Origin: Brasenia schreberi
Taxonomy: Eukaryota; Streptophyta; Magnoliopsida; Nymphaeales; Cabombaceae
Assembly: GCA_036023115.1 (NCBI GenBank)
Contig: JAYKKT010000061.1
Location: forward strand, 17,707,501-17,771,500
Length of the DNA stretch: 64,000 nucleotides
Reading direction: 5' to 3'
Part shown: in pieces, positions 37,782 to 50,760 of the stretch
Position numbering within the stretch: the first letter of the stretch is position 1
Layout: every line of letters begins with the position of its first letter
Notes under the pieces: generated by a model
Database searches by the model: none
Told to the model about the DNA's origin: nothing
Seen by the model: only the letters and a program-made list of their open reading frames with translations
Translations under genes and position numbers: made by a program

Positions 37782-40700
37782 ATGGTTCCCTTGAGACCTA
37801 CAGTTTCGGCATCACCCATGATGGATTCCTGTCCTATGAGGCTTCCTACGAGATGGGTATCTCAGGAAACCATCCAGAGCACCGCTAGAGAGGCATCCAG
37901 GAGGATTCTGTTCGCGGAGCGGAAGGCTTTTCGTTTCCAGCAGGACTTGGCTGCCTTAAAGGAGGAGTCCCTCAAGATGATGATTCGATTGAAGCAGAAG
38001 ATGGACTCGAAGGTGGTTTTATTGTTTCGCGTAGCTCCTTGATTTATTCAAGGATTCATACTACTTAGTCTTTATTTAAATGGTGGTGATGATTATTCTG
38101 TTGCGTCTTTTCTTTTGTTGCTGCTATGGTGTATTGCGTAGTTTTAGAGTTTCTCTTTCTTCTGGGGTTTCTTGGTTTGCAAGATTATGCTGGGGAAATG
38201 AAGTGGGTTCATGTTCTTGAACTTTGAGGAATGTTATAGTCCTTTTATCCTTTGTGGGTGCTGTTTGCTTTTGATTGTGAGTTTTTCCATTATAGTGTGA
38301 TCTCGACTTGTTCTGTGTCGGCTTGTAGTTGGATTTTCTTCCTGTTGCTTATGTTGTCTATTGCATTGCTCTGAATATTTGGTAATGAAACGTGTAGCTC
38401 TGAGATTGTTGCTAGGGGTTCATAACGCTTGAATTATTGACTCGTTAAAATGTATTTATGCTTAAATGAGGAGTTGCAGTTGTTCTCCATGTTGCATTCC
38501 CAAATCAATTGGGGGTGTTACTTATTTTGTGTTGTTTGAAGCGGCTGTTCTTGATTGCAAGAAATTTTCTTTCAACGCATCAATTTGGTAATGATGTTGT
38601 CATGGTGCAAAATGTGCTAATATTGAACTTGTCACAGTTTCTAGCTAGAGGTTCTGAAAACGTGGATGATGTATTTTGGATTCTTTATAACGCCCTCTTG
38701 TTAAGACCTCTTACTGATGTTTCACCAAAATGAGACGATAGAATTTGTTGCCTTAGTCTGAAAGCTTATATGAAATTAAAATGATAACTCATTGCAAATA
38801 TGGAAGCTACAGAACATAGAATCTACAGAGAGTGTTTCACAATGATGAAATTTCCCAAGGGAAAATATTTTCTTTCAACTTGAATGTTCTAAATGTTTTA
38901 AATTTTTAATTGGTGATAAGTACGTAAAATATCATCCACTGTGGATCTTCGGGTGGAGCTGACATGACAAGCCACATCATGCTGAGCCTTAAACATTTCT
39001 CGAACTTCGTCCAATGGGACAGCTGGGATAAATGTGGCCTTGCTGTAGCATATTTGGGTAGGAAGTTGGTTATATTACCTTTAGGTCTGGTGTTTGAAAC
39101 CTGGGGAAAAGTGGACATCTTGTGGGGCCTGCCTAACTCCATAACTATCAAAAGAGAAAGAACAAAGATTGATACTTGAAGGGTAGTTTCAAGCAAATGA
39201 CGGACATGTTCTTTACATGCAAGCACTCCCATCGAGTGTGCACCGTCATCCAATACAAATATATTGGTCCCTCCAATTTGCTCGAGAATTGTCTTCAAAG
39301 TGATGGATCTTATTAGCCTGGGTCATTGTGATAAGGAAGGGTAAACTTTCGAATTGTCATTAAAGCATGTCAATACAAGCACTGTACGGAGTTACATAGT
39401 TGCTTATGTCAAGCTAACACCTGTTTAAGGTTCCCAATGTTTTAACCTAGATAAGTTGTCCTTACGAGGAAGACCCTTCATGCCATTGCTGGGAAATACC
39501 TTTTTGTGAACCTAAATATGTGTTTCACATTGGAAGATGCTCTCATGAGCAATTGAAAGAAGTTGGAGTTCAAAAAGTAACTTCCACAATAATTATTGCT
39601 TGAGGGCACTGGGGTCAAGCTGAAGCGTGATAAGCATCAAGTTGAAGACAACAATTTAATGATGGATACTTTTTCCTATTAGAGTTCCCTCTTGTTTTTT
39701 GGTGAGCATTTTTTAGTGATCTGCATAAGAGCATCATTACATGGTCAAGTGTACTGATCATACTTATTACTTTTTTAAGCTTGCTGAAGCGGAAAAAGTA
39801 ACATCAGTTCAAAGCAAGAGGATTAACGAGCTTGAATGTCAACTCATGGAAGCAGAAGATATCGTCCAAAGTCTTAGGTCTGAGCTGGAGAGAGTATCAG
39901 GAGAGCTTTACAGGAGGAAGAAGATGCTGGAGGTTCCGGATGAACAGATATCTGAAGGCAGTACTGGTGCCCTTCAAAATGCATGTAATGATGGCAAATT
40001 TAAGCCACTAAATTCTGTTTCTCCTCAGCCTGAACCACTTGGAATCTCTGTACCTAATGATAAGGATATGAATTCAAGACCATGCAGTGTTCCACAAGAA
40101 GGTGTATCCAAAGGGAACTTTGTACATAATCCAGACTTAGCCTCAATAATTTTGACACACAAAGAAATGGAACCATGCAGGAATGGGTGTACTCAACGAA
40201 TTCGTGCATTCGAGCACAACTTGCTTGCTGAACATTGGACACATCCTGATGCAAATGGTAATGGGCTATCCATTCTGAAGAACGGATTCCATGTCATTAA
40301 TGCATCTTCTGCTATTCAATCTGAAATGGATAAACAGGATATCACGGGGACAAAAAATGCTCGACCATCATGGCTTAAGTACATGGTCCATGCAAAAAAA
40401 GATGCTCAGCGTGATGAAGGTGACAAGGTCTTTCCTGATTGTTTTTCAAGGAGAAGAAAGATGAGCAATCCTTTGGATCAGGTCTTGGTTTTGAGTGATA
40501 CAGCTCAGTTAGGTGAAAATGTTTCAACAGATGTAAAACAGTTGAATAATGACTCCGAGTCTAAATTACAGCCAATATCTGCTGAAACTGATAAAGAATC
40601 CTGTAAAGAGTTTAGAGATTATGTGGTGTTATCTGATGACAACTGCTCCATGAGTAGCGTAAGGAAGGCTGAGGTTATCCAATTGGCTAGTTCGAATGCA

Positions 40701-43700
40701 TCTATTAGAGCTGCTGATTTTACTGTTCTGAACAAGGATTCTGAAAAGTCGGATGAGGATGCCTCTGGATGCCTTTATGTTCACTGTCAAGCTGATGGGC
40801 ATGATGATGGTCTATCAATTCCTGCTTCCAATGTAAAAGACAGAAAAGAAAGTGAATTCGATGAAAATAGGCAAGAGTATGGTCTGGTGGCAAAGGGGGA
40901 CATCCATAACAACACACAAGGGAAAGAAGTTCTTAATTCTGCCAAGCAAGAACCTGAAGTTCCAAATTATCTGGGATACACTTCTATGCAAGAGAACATC
41001 ATAGCATCAGAGACATTATTTCAGGTGTCTGATATAAATGAGAAACATTGCGAGTCTTCTACTGCTCCTATTAGATCTATTGATGATAAACTTTTGAAAT
41101 ATACGTTTCAAAGGAAACGCAAGAGAGAGTTGATGTGTGACAAGAAAGAAAATGTTATTGAGGATAAACAGCCATGTTCAAAGAAGAGATCACCTAGAAG
41201 ACGTCGCACCTTACAAACCTCGTCTAACTCTGGTCTGGTGATGGAGTCATCCAGGCACAGCAGGCGACTGGTCCAGGTTGCTCGTCAGGTAAGTGATTTT
41301 ATGGATCATAGGGATACTAGGGTGTCCTTGATTGATGTTATTTCTGGATCATTGATTATGTTGTCATTACTTTTGTCAGTTTACCACCTAATTGATGATA
41401 CAGTGTTTAGTTATTACATTTTCATGTCCTTATCCTAGGTGATGCCAGCTGTTTAAATTGATACATCCATGTTACCTTTGTAGCAAAGAAATATCTTTTG
41501 GGTTCTTCTCTTTTCTGGAGTCAATCCTCTATCTTGGCTAAATATGATTGACTGGAAAAGATATCTGCTTCCTTATTTAGTGTTCAGATGCATTATATAT
41601 ATGTATATATGTGTGTATATAACATCGAGATTGTTTGGCATTATAACGAGTCCCATGTGGCTTGTAAAATAATGCTTATAACTAAGCACTTATTTAGGTG
41701 GAAGGTTGTATTAGTATTATAAATTTGGTGAAATTGTGTATCTAGTAGATATTAGTTAATTGGATTTGCCCTTTAAATATGTCTGCCCAAGTGTCTACAC
41801 ATCTTATGTGCTACCTGGCACTTCTTTTGATTTATAGCATGAAGAAGGGCTTCATTTGGGTGGTGTAAAATCCAAAGGCTTGGACTGATGGCTCCAAAGC
41901 CTAGGCTGGGTGTAAGGGGGAAAGCACCTATGGAAGTTTGAATCAATCAAAGACGTCAACATGGAGCATCTTCTGGGAGTTTTGGAGCTTTCCTACAGCA
42001 TCAACGTAGTCTGCACCAGTTAAGAACTTCAGATGGTTTGCATACCCATGTCAGAGGTTCACTTATAGCTAGCCAAATAGAAAGTTTCATTCCATTGTGC
42101 AGTTAGAGTAGGAAAAGATAGGGATAAGAGCTTTAAGTTGTTCCAAGACATATTCATGGGATCCTCTTGAAATGTGCCAACATGGATTATTGGCCATTGA
42201 TGTGGCTACATTAATTATTAACCTTGTGGTAAGGGTAGTGCCTAACTAAGGTACTCCGAAGATGAGGTGCTCCTGGTTTAAGGGCATGGCTTCACATGCT
42301 TTTCTTCCTTCTTTAAAAATGTTATGGACTTTTCTGTGCGTCCTGGAGGTTGTTAACATTTGGAATAGAAGAATCACCACGGCTTGTGTTGGACTTGAGA
42401 AAAGGAGCATCTGCCGCAGAGCTGCTAAAGATGGACAGGGCTATGCGAAGTTGCGGCTGAAGTGCAATATCTCAAAGTAGAACAGCTGCAACACTTGGTC
42501 AAAAGCCCCCGATATTGTGCACCTTCAGCACCTTAGGTCATCCCGTAGTATTGGTTAAACACTGGGATAGTGTCAATCCATTCAAACGGATGCTGAAGCA
42601 ACAGGAAGTTGAGGAAGCTCTCTTACTCTGGGTCATTGGCACACGAGTGTCCTTATGAGTGTGCCAGCAATGAGGGGGAAAGGTGAAAGAAATCAATGTG
42701 AGCGTGAAAACCGTGTGGTGCTGGATGAATTCCATGGTTATGACTTGGAAGGAGAGCCTCGTTTGTGGAAGCAGAGTGTTGGCGGAAAGGATGTGGAGAT
42801 TCTGCAGCCTGTTGCTGCACTTTCAAGACATAATTCTGTTAGGATGTTCTGGTGATTCCACATGAGTGCTGCATCAAAGACTACTTTTGTCCTGTTGATG
42901 TTCTGATCATTGTAGCGATCTGTAGGATGAATGAACTCAAAGAAACATGACTCCAAAAGCCATTTTAATGCATGTCAAAGAGCCAAATTTGTTTTGGTTT
43001 GTATGATGATGGTGCATGAGAGTGACATTCACCTTGTCACCATTATCTTCATCTTTCTATGAACAAAGTGGCATGCAATATAAGTTCAGCGGAACATCCA
43101 AGATGATTTACCTGTAAACAAGTTCCTGAAATCGTGAATTCATCTGATATTGCATGCTTTTGTGTGCTCTCTCCAAAAAGCCTGTGCGGTTTCTGCGCTT
43201 GGGGCATCCTTGTGCTGTTGACTTAGTTTTCCTTGAGAAACCTCCATGCATCTGAACGTGTGGATCTAGTTCACCCTAGTATGAGTTTCCGTCATCTCTA
43301 TGGTGAGGCTGACAGAGCGTAAAGTTATGAAAATCAATGACACCACCAGAAGGTTGTTTACGATGTTTGCAGTTTATATAATTGTGGCTTGTACCTATAC
43401 GCATCAACCATGACTCTTCACCATGGTGCCAGATAATACAAGCCTCTTCGTGGCACTTTATAAGTGGGGCATCTATTACACATTGTGCTTAAATGCGAGG
43501 GAAATGGTTATCTGAATGTGAAGTAGTGTTCATCCGGATGATCATTTAATTTGTGTCCATTGACTGTTCATTCATTACAGCTTTTGTGATACTTGTTTTA
43601 TTAGAATATTTCCTTCCAGCATTTTTGTCAAACAACTTAATTAGTTCGCTTGCATGTTTGATTCCGTGTTATGTAGGTAATACTGATCATTTGACTAGCC

Positions 43701-44380
43701 TCTTGGAAATTATTGCTCCTGCCATTTTTGTTTTCTTTTATCTTCTTGGTTACACATGTCAACTGGGAACCGGAATCTAAATGTCTTGCAGCAGGTTCCG
43801 GTTTCGGAATCGTCCTAGACTCATTAACTTTTTTTTGGAAAAACAAAGGGCTTGTGAGAGGCCAACTTCACACCAAGCTCAATGGTAGAGAGCGCCCTAA
43901 CATTGAGCCACCAATGAACATGTGATGATGAAAGTCGGACCTAATATATAAACTATAGGGGGAGGTTTGGAATCGTCGGTTCCAGTTCCAGGCTGGCTTT
44001 TAAAACCGTGAATCATAACCGGCTCCGGCTCCGGCTCCGGCTCCGAACTGGGACATGTCTACTCTTGGTTAGAGATCATCTTCTTGACTACTTGTCAAAT
44101 AAACTCCCATATGGTTTATTACTTTGTTAATTATCATGATTTTCTCTCAGTTACTTTTTTAAATTTAATTGATTGGATGCTATGTGGAATCATATTAATG
44201 ACATAACCTGGATAAGTTAATTATCGGCTCTAATTGTTCGAAAGCCATTACACCCTCTCTCTCTCTTGTGTGTGTGTGCGCATGCCTGTACGGATTAAGA
44301 GATGCTCGCCTGTGTTGCTTTATGTTGCCTTGTTTGGTTGGTCCTTGCAGCTCATTTCTTTGTCTGGGAAGCGATGGTGA
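37782..44380 (+). CDS. Three-exon gene, coiled-coil protein with basic C-terminal tail, function unknown
   Basis: Exons by eye: 37782-38012, 39780-41288, 44351-44380 (stop TGA). All joins are phase 0 with GT..AG introns, giving about 589 aa. Residues ~25-125 form a continuous charged coiled coil that spans the exon 1/2 join: ..REASRRILFAERKAFRF.., LKQKMDSK|LAEAEKVTSV, ECQLMEAEDIVQSLRSELER. The middle is Ser/Asp-rich and probably disordered. At ~455-490 lie basic clusters (FQRKRKREL, KKRSPRRRRT) that look like nuclear targeting or DNA-contacting segments. After HSRRLVQVARQ, the 30-nt last exon adds LISLSGKRW. I chose ATG 37782 because it follows the acceptor-like TTTGCAG. AATAAA at 44547 is a candidate poly(A) signal. 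I recognise a plant-type coiled-coil protein but cannot name the family. No frame damage is seen. Confidence 0.75.
41289..44350 (+). other. Long last intron of the 37.8-kb gene
   Basis: About 3.06 kb from GTAAGT to TTGCAG. It has no clear gene. Stretches at 41880-42900 show weak open frames without known motifs. A GC-rich CCGGAATC/GGTTCCGG region lies at 43770-44045. Tissue-specific extra exons cannot be excluded. Confidence 0.55.
44019..44045 (+). repeat. (CCGGCT)n hexanucleotide repeat
   Basis: Four perfect CCGGCT units plus CCG, inside the last intron of the 37.8-kb gene. Confidence 0.95.
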
Positions 44381-46200
44381 TGCTCCTCTCCTACGTCTAA
44401 AACCACCTCATTTGGCTATCGAGAAGCAGTTCGTTGGATGTCTATCGTCTAAGCAAAAGAGTTCGAAGCTGCTTGAGGGGTCCTTTTGGGGATGCTGCAG
44501 GAGGATATCTCTAGCTGGATAATTTTGTTTGTCAAGTTTTATTTAAAATAAAGTTAAGAGCAGAGTCGGCCAAGTAGGTTCCGCTCACGCTGCATCGTGA
44601 GGTACAACGAGTCTTTCAGATCTTTAGGATTCAATCTGTAATATATATGCAGTGTATTCTGAGCTACCGATATTCAAGAGAAGAAATTTTCACTCCCTAA
44701 GTATGAGTAATTCAATTTAAATTGTACTGTTTCCATTATCGTACTCAGCCTTTCTACCCTCTTGTGTGTTTTGGGGGTGGGACGAACCTCTCGAGGGCCC
44801 TGGACTTGATAGTCCTAGCCAAAATTATACTCATGGCGACAGTACAAAGCTCCCAAGGGAAATTTCTCCATGTAAAAGAAAAAGTACCAAAAGCTTTCTT
44901 CATCTGAAGGATTCCTTGTGCTTCATCAAGAATTTAGTTTAAAAAAGATTTTGATTTTCAGCTGATCCCCATGAGCAGTGCCCATCTACCAGTGCAACCG
45001 ACGTCGCCTTTGCTTTGCAAAAGTTTTTAAGCAAGGCTTTGCGAGTGCTTTGAGTCCATCAGATGTGAGCCATCCATTGGATCGATTCCACTTCCCACTT
45101 GTAGTGTGGTCTTTAAGATCACTATGCACGATAAACTACTCACCTGATCTAGATCCTGATGCATTTGCCAAGTCTGACTGGAATTATCAAGTTGATTGAG
45201 TCATAGCAAAATTTGAACCTAGACATAGCCCAGTGCCTCTGGTCGTGCACAAAGGTGTGGTAACAAGGATGGTGTAGCTTATGCAATATATGACTTGGTG
45301 CAACAAGGCTCATTCCCTCGGTGAGCTTGAGGCTTGATTGTTTTTTCCTGGTGTTTTCTCGTTGTGACCGTCTTCTGTAGAACCAAACCTTACCACAGGA
45401 AGACTTTACATGAATCCAGTCGACCTAGAGTCAACAGGCTCTTCACAAAGGTATTATTGTAAGTCCCAGTAAAGCAATATAGTAGGGCCTCAACTCACCG
45501 TACCCTAACCTAATTGTTACTAAAGCTCAAAAACTATGTCGGTGAACTGGTAAATTTTGATATGAAATGACTCAATGCTGATGCATTTTTCATTTTCCTA
45601 CTACTCATGTGGTCTTTGATCGGGACTTGGTTGATTCCTCTTTATTACTTGAAACATTGCAAAATCCAAGTTGCCCAGGGTGCCACTGATGTTACAGTTT
45701 CATTTTCAGATCGAGGATCAGGTACCGGATGCGGTCCTGTTCAGATGTCGATGAGAATAAGATCATTAGGTCCTAAAGAAAAATGTGAACCATGAAAGCC
45801 AGAACCTTAAGGAAACGTAGATGACACATACGTTTGGATAAAAAACCTTTGGTTCTATCACGGGGACATGGCAAAGTGGGGTTGCCGGTGAAGGAGTTGG
45901 TGGTTGCTGCTTTGGGGGAGTATGTGTTAGTAGGTTTGTCTTCTACGCTCTTGGGGAGAATAGTCATAAGACACTGAGGTATCTAAGAAATCAAAATTTG
46001 GACGGAGCCAGTTGATCGTCATGGCAGTCTTCACGGTTCTTGACTGCCAAAGTCGTCATGAAGAATCTTCTCTTGGGAACCAGTCAACGCCCCATCTGGC
46101 ACCTCGTCCTCTCCACCCGGTAGCCTATTGGGTTCGTGCAGGAACCTGGCACTCCACACCGTCTCCTGGTGCCTGCTGCAACATGTCCACCGTCCTGCGC
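44381..46200. other. 3' flank of the 37.8-kb gene and unassigned sequence
   Basis: The first ~300 bp are probably 3' UTR. The rest has short open stretches without recognised domains, and no complete gene was found. Confidence 0.4.
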
Positions 46201-46209
46201 GCCCGTCAA

Positions 46210-46400
46210 TAGCTCGCTCTGTCAAGTACCTTTGCTCCACGTTCAGGTGGTTGATGAACGAGGTGCTACATGGGTTACTGGATAAATGCGTGGTTGTGTG
46301 CTTCGACGACATAATGGTTTACAACTGGTCTCTAGAGGACGACATTGAACACTTACGCCTTGACTTTGGCCGGTTACAACATCACTCTCTCTTCGTCATC
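46210..46400 (+). pseudogene. Ty3-gypsy reverse transcriptase palm relic
   Basis: The plus frame reads STFRWLMNEVLHGLLDKCVV, VCFDDIMVYNWSLEDDIEHL. The gypsy catalytic box normally reads YLDD and here is CFDD. Only about 55 codons remain, with no upstream finger region. Confidence 0.75.
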
Positions 46401-46860
46401 TCTGTATTTTGTGTCATATCTATAATTCATCTCTATACTAGGTCTTTTTCAGTTCGGTTTAGTTTAGTATTAATTGTAGCTCGTGTGTTCTCTGTCAGAG
46501 TACTCTGTTATTGTTTGGATTCTTAGGTTTGTTGTTGCTTGAAGTGTAGCCTTTCATTTGAATAATTTGTTTTAGGGTTCTTGTATAGATTTCAGTTCAG
46601 GATCTCTGTTCAGATTCTGTAGACTTCAGCCCTATTTCATGATCAAGATATGGCTTTTGCATTCAGTCTGCGTTCAAGTTATTTTCGTCTTCGTAGATTT
46701 GATTAGCTTCATTATGTTAGCTCTTCATTTGTCTGTTAAGAAAGCTCCATTGACTTAATTTCTGTGGGTTGGCTGCAAGCTTCGCGCAAGATATCGGCTA
46801 GTGGTAGTTCTAGGATGTCAAACGTATCATCATTCATCGATCACGTATACGTTGCAACAA

Positions 46861-46861
<1 letters not shown>

Positions 46862-46934
<73 letters not shown>
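46862..46934 (+). repeat. (CT)n(CA)n compound microsatellite
   Basis: About 19 CT units directly followed by about 18 CA units. Confidence 0.97.
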
Positions 46935-46937
<3 letters not shown>

Positions 46938-47051
46938 ACACACACAAGTTGCATTGGTTTCAACACCTCCATATTGATTACAAGGCCTTCATTCTACCTA
47001 TCTTCATGAAGGTGAGAAGTCTGCATGAACGCCGTCTCATTAAACATCTTC

Positions 47052-47178
47052 TTGCTACATACTTTGCTGCAGCCTGCTTCTGTATGTGTAACTATTCCAC
47101 ATTATCCTGGCCTTTCAGACTAATTGCTACATACTTTGCTGCAACCTGCTTCTGTATTTGTGTAACTATTCGTGTGCC
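47052..47178 (+). repeat. 72-bp imperfect tandem duplication
   Basis: TTGCTACATACTTTGCTGCA starts at 47052 and again at 47124, both followed by (G/A)CCTGCTTCTGTAT and a GTGTAACTATTC segment. Confidence 0.8.
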
Positions 47179-47721
47179 CTTACTCCATAAAAAGGAGTTG
47201 GTAGGCCCAAGAGAGGGGTTTGATTATGGAGTGTCGACAGAGGCTAAGTGCGTGAGTCGAAGAGAGAGCAAGGAGATGCATGGGGTTGATCTTCTTGGGT
47301 TGACCGACACCATCAAGTCCACCGATGGTAGAGCCAGGTTGTCAAGGAAGAAGATCGTTGTGCGATTCCCTTGGGCAGCCTGTGGATTCCCACTAGTGGT
47401 CCTGTGGCCGACCGAACTAAGTTAGTAATAAACCCCCTTCAAGACCTTACTTTCAATCGCAAAAATCAGCAAATGTTGGGTGTCTTTAGCACGAAGCAAA
47501 GAACGTCGATGGGCGTTGGATGTCGTTGTGTGTTACTAGAAGTCGTTCGATAACAGATTTCTTTGCTTCGTCCTCAGGTGTCATTCTCACCTGATATTAT
47601 CTCGACCTCAAATCCATCATAGTGAACCAACGGGCACCACTCAACTAGTTAAAAGATCCACAATGAGGGGTAGGGGTACTGGTAGCAGGTTAGTAGAAAC
47701 GATCCAATAATATATTAGTAT

Positions 47722-48420
47722 AAGAGCTGATCCCTAGAGGACCATGTTGAACCTTGTTTTTGGTCGGTTATGACATGATTTTGAAAGACAAAAATCTCGT
47801 TCCTTAGACATTGTGGGACACGAGCTAGTGAATATGGATGGATGCAAGGTACTAACCATTCAAGAGTAGAAACCACATTGAGGAGATTCCTCAGCCTAAC
47901 CAACTACTACTATCATTTGATTGAGGATTTCTCGCCTAACCTCCCCCTTAGGTATTGTTGAAGAAGACCATGGTATGGATGTGGACAGATCGACACCAGC
48001 ATGTCTTTAAAGACTTGATGGTGGCCGTGACTAAAGAACCGATGCTAAGGCTATCCGAATTTTCTGCTCCTTTCGAAATACACATGGATGCAAGTGGTGT
48101 TGTCACAGCTCGGGTTCTTATGTAAGACATTCGGGAGTTGAAAACTAAAGGATGCCGAATACCATTACTCGATACACGAGAAAGAACTCAGCAGTGATGC
48201 ACTGCTTAAAGGTTTGGAGGGTTTACCTTCTGGGTGTACCCTTCAACATTGTGATGGACAACATTGCGAATATGTTTCTAAAGATTTAAAAGAAATTAAT
48301 GACCTAAGAGGCCCGATGGCTAGAACTACTAGAAGAATACGATTTTTAGTGGCATCATTGACATGGAAGAGAGAACACGGTGGCTAATGCTGTTGTGTGG
48401 ACAAAATTGCCAACTTTTGT
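47722..48420 (+). pseudogene. Ty3-gypsy RT end and RNase H relic
   Basis: Across frames the plus strand shows LEDHVE, LRRFLSLTNYYYHLIEDFS (RT connection), TMVWMWTDRHQHVFKDL, and LRLSEFSAPFEIHMDASG (RNase H with its catalytic-type Asp). LKDAEYHYSIHEKEL, VYLLGVPFNIVMDNIAN and ARWLELLEEYDF follow. These are in gypsy order. Stops and single-base shifts are frequent. It overlaps the region encoded at 46320-46380, so it is a separate relic or a partial duplicate. Confidence 0.82.
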
Positions 48421-49412
48421 TGCTAGTGCATGGACAAAATGCTCGACTTTTATTGTTATTGCTGTGAAGGTGATGCATATTAGGTAGCGTTCTTAGAGTC
48501 GCTGCCACCACATGATGTTCGATTGAAGAATGAGTTGGAGCAGTAGTCATTTGTGGTCGGATTGGGCTACCATTAGGAAATTCGACCCCTCCTTTGGTCA
48601 AGGAAGTGAATCAGAGGACAACTGGATGTAGAAAAGAACCAATTACGGTGGATTACTACCAGTACAAAGTGCCCGTGTTGCTACCTAGTGGACAAGTGTG
48701 GCCATTGATTTTGGAGTTATTACTATGGCAGACCATGCTACTGTAGGAGCATTGCTATTGCTGTAGATCTGTTGTTGCTAAAGACCAACCTATCCACTGT
48801 GATTGAGCATGGCCTAGTGGAGAGTCGATCATGCTGGAGGTAGTTGTGTTACTACATTTTGAGGAGTGCAGGCCGATTCTGGCAGGGCGGCCAAAGGAAG
48901 ACGATGATGACATTGTCGGTTGCCATTAGATTATGTTGCTACAAATCCATACGATATTGTTATAGAGGGACAAACAATAGGTGGTATTCGGGCTGTTGCT
49001 ACAGAGTTGTTGTAGCCATGATGACCCTTACCATTGGATTAAGCCACTAGGATGGATCGCTACCGTTGTTGTTGCTGCGGAGGATGCTGGGTGCAGGTGC
49101 TGTATAGAGTTCTATTATAGAGGAAGTCTGCAATGATGTCCGTGTATGGATCGAACAGGCACCACCCGCAACGAATAGAAGTTGTTTATTGATAGTCATG
49201 TAGTTGTTGAGTATGTGTAGTTGCGGAGGAGAGGTTCCAACAAACTGTTGTTGTCGTAGGAACCAGAGCCGGTATCGGTGCATAGTGGAGAGTGTCATGT
49301 TGTATGAAACACGATGTAAGTCTCACTACAAACAGATTTGGTATTAGTAAGATGCTATTGATGATGTCCAAGCTTAGATTGAGAGTACAAAAGAAGGAGC
49401 ATGGATGCTAGA

Positions 49413-49560
49413 AGGTTGAAGGGAGGAAGGAGTTGTCTTAGATGTGGCTAGCTTGTCGACCACCTTGCCATGATCACCTCGGGTAGAGATGGATTGACAA
49501 GGGGCAAGACTACTTAGCGGTTTCCATGTCTCTTGAACAATCACATGGACTCCCCTTGAT
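49413..49560 (+). repeat. LTR-like direct repeat, copy 1
   Basis: Shares GTTGAAGGGAGG, the CGACCACCTTGCCAT core and ACATGG(A/T)CTCC with 50636-50760. The intervening sequence is diverged. Confidence 0.4.
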
Positions 49561-50635
49561 GGGTCTACACAAGCTGGATCATCAACAAGGAGCAAACAAC
49601 AAGAGTGTTGTTCAGGTTGCTACAGGAAGAGGAGTGATCTTTGCCGTTACTGTGTCGAGTGCAAGAGATGATACGTGTTATTGCCGGTTATGGAGTACCA
49701 GTTTGAGTCAGGTCCGCTGATGGGACCAGTGCAGCAGGTGAGGTTTCAGGCAGAAACCTCCCTTAGAGGAGATGGTCTACACGATGTAAATGTAGTCCCG
49801 AGAAAGACATGATGGATTGCAGATTGTGCACATTAGAGACAAAGCACTCGACAAGTAGCCGTTGCGAGTGCTAGCCGGTAGCAGGTCAAGTCATGGTGTA
49901 GATCGAGCACTCAAAGAGAGTGCAAGCGCTTAACGAAATATACATGATGATGGACATGCTGCAACATGCACCAAGTTACTGCTCGAACCCGACAGACTAC
50001 CCGATGGACAAGACGAAGTGGCAGACAAGACGTTGGCTGACAACACTGACTAATCGGGGGAGCACATGACCAAAATTTAGTGGACGTCAAGCAGCCAAGA
50101 GAAAATTATTGTGGCACCTAGAATGCTTGACACGTAGTGCACGAGTAGAGCATGACTATGGTGCTAAAGAGGTGTGTAGTGTACGATACAAGCGCAAAGG
50201 ATGACACAAGACTTGAGAGGAGCGCGAAGCACGTGCGTGACCCTGATACTAGGGAGGTATGGCCGATGCTTGAAGTGGTTTTAGGTTTAGGACACCTTTG
50301 TAATAAGCAAGCTATATGAGTGTTGCAAAGTGGTGAGATTCCATAGAGAACTCACATGAGTCCATGAAGGGAAGAGAGGTTTACGAGTAGGAGTTAGGAC
50401 CAACCTAGCTAAGTGGGGTTGGGTGTGGTAGTGGTTGGCTGGGTTAGGTCAAGTGTAGTAAGGAATTAAACAAGAAGGCAACCAAGACATAATATGGTTT
50501 GGGTTGGATATGAGTCGCCCATCCATATGTACCCGTCTATATAAGAGAGCCAATGGGCAAGAGTTAGAGGGTTCAGTTACCTGTGAGTGAAAAGGAGAGT
50601 TGAGAGAGAATGTCTCCAACGTATGGGTGTTGATC

Positions 50636-50760
50636 GGTTGAAGGGAGGGAGCAGATAGGTGCTGACCGACCACCTTGCCATCACCATCATAGGGTGAACC
50701 GGGCAACCAAGGCACAAAGCAACGAGGCTGCACCCTTGGCCGTCACATTACATGGTCTCC
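50636..50760 (+). repeat. LTR-like direct repeat, copy 2
   Basis: See 49413-49560. A TATATAAGAG box lies about 110 bp upstream (about 50538), as expected for an LTR U3/R. Confidence 0.4.

Larger units (their letters stand above)
46401..47720. other. No recognised gene between two gypsy relics
   Basis: T-rich unique sequence (46401-46860), a microsatellite and a 72-bp tandem duplication. A 158-codon open stretch at 46949-47425 partly reads through those repeats and has no recognised domain. Confidence 0.4.

Noticed and set aside
41289..41438. Reading through the exon 2 donor as the native C-terminus
   Set aside because: A consensus GTAAGT donor at 41289 is followed by hydrophobic intron-like sequence. 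The 30-nt exon at 44351 gives a better end.
42262..42955. Possible extra gene within the last intron of the coiled-coil gene
   Set aside because: The open frames are short and lack motifs, start context and splice support.
46031..46312. 93-codon minus-strand ORF
   Set aside because: Antisense to the gypsy RT relic, with no domain.
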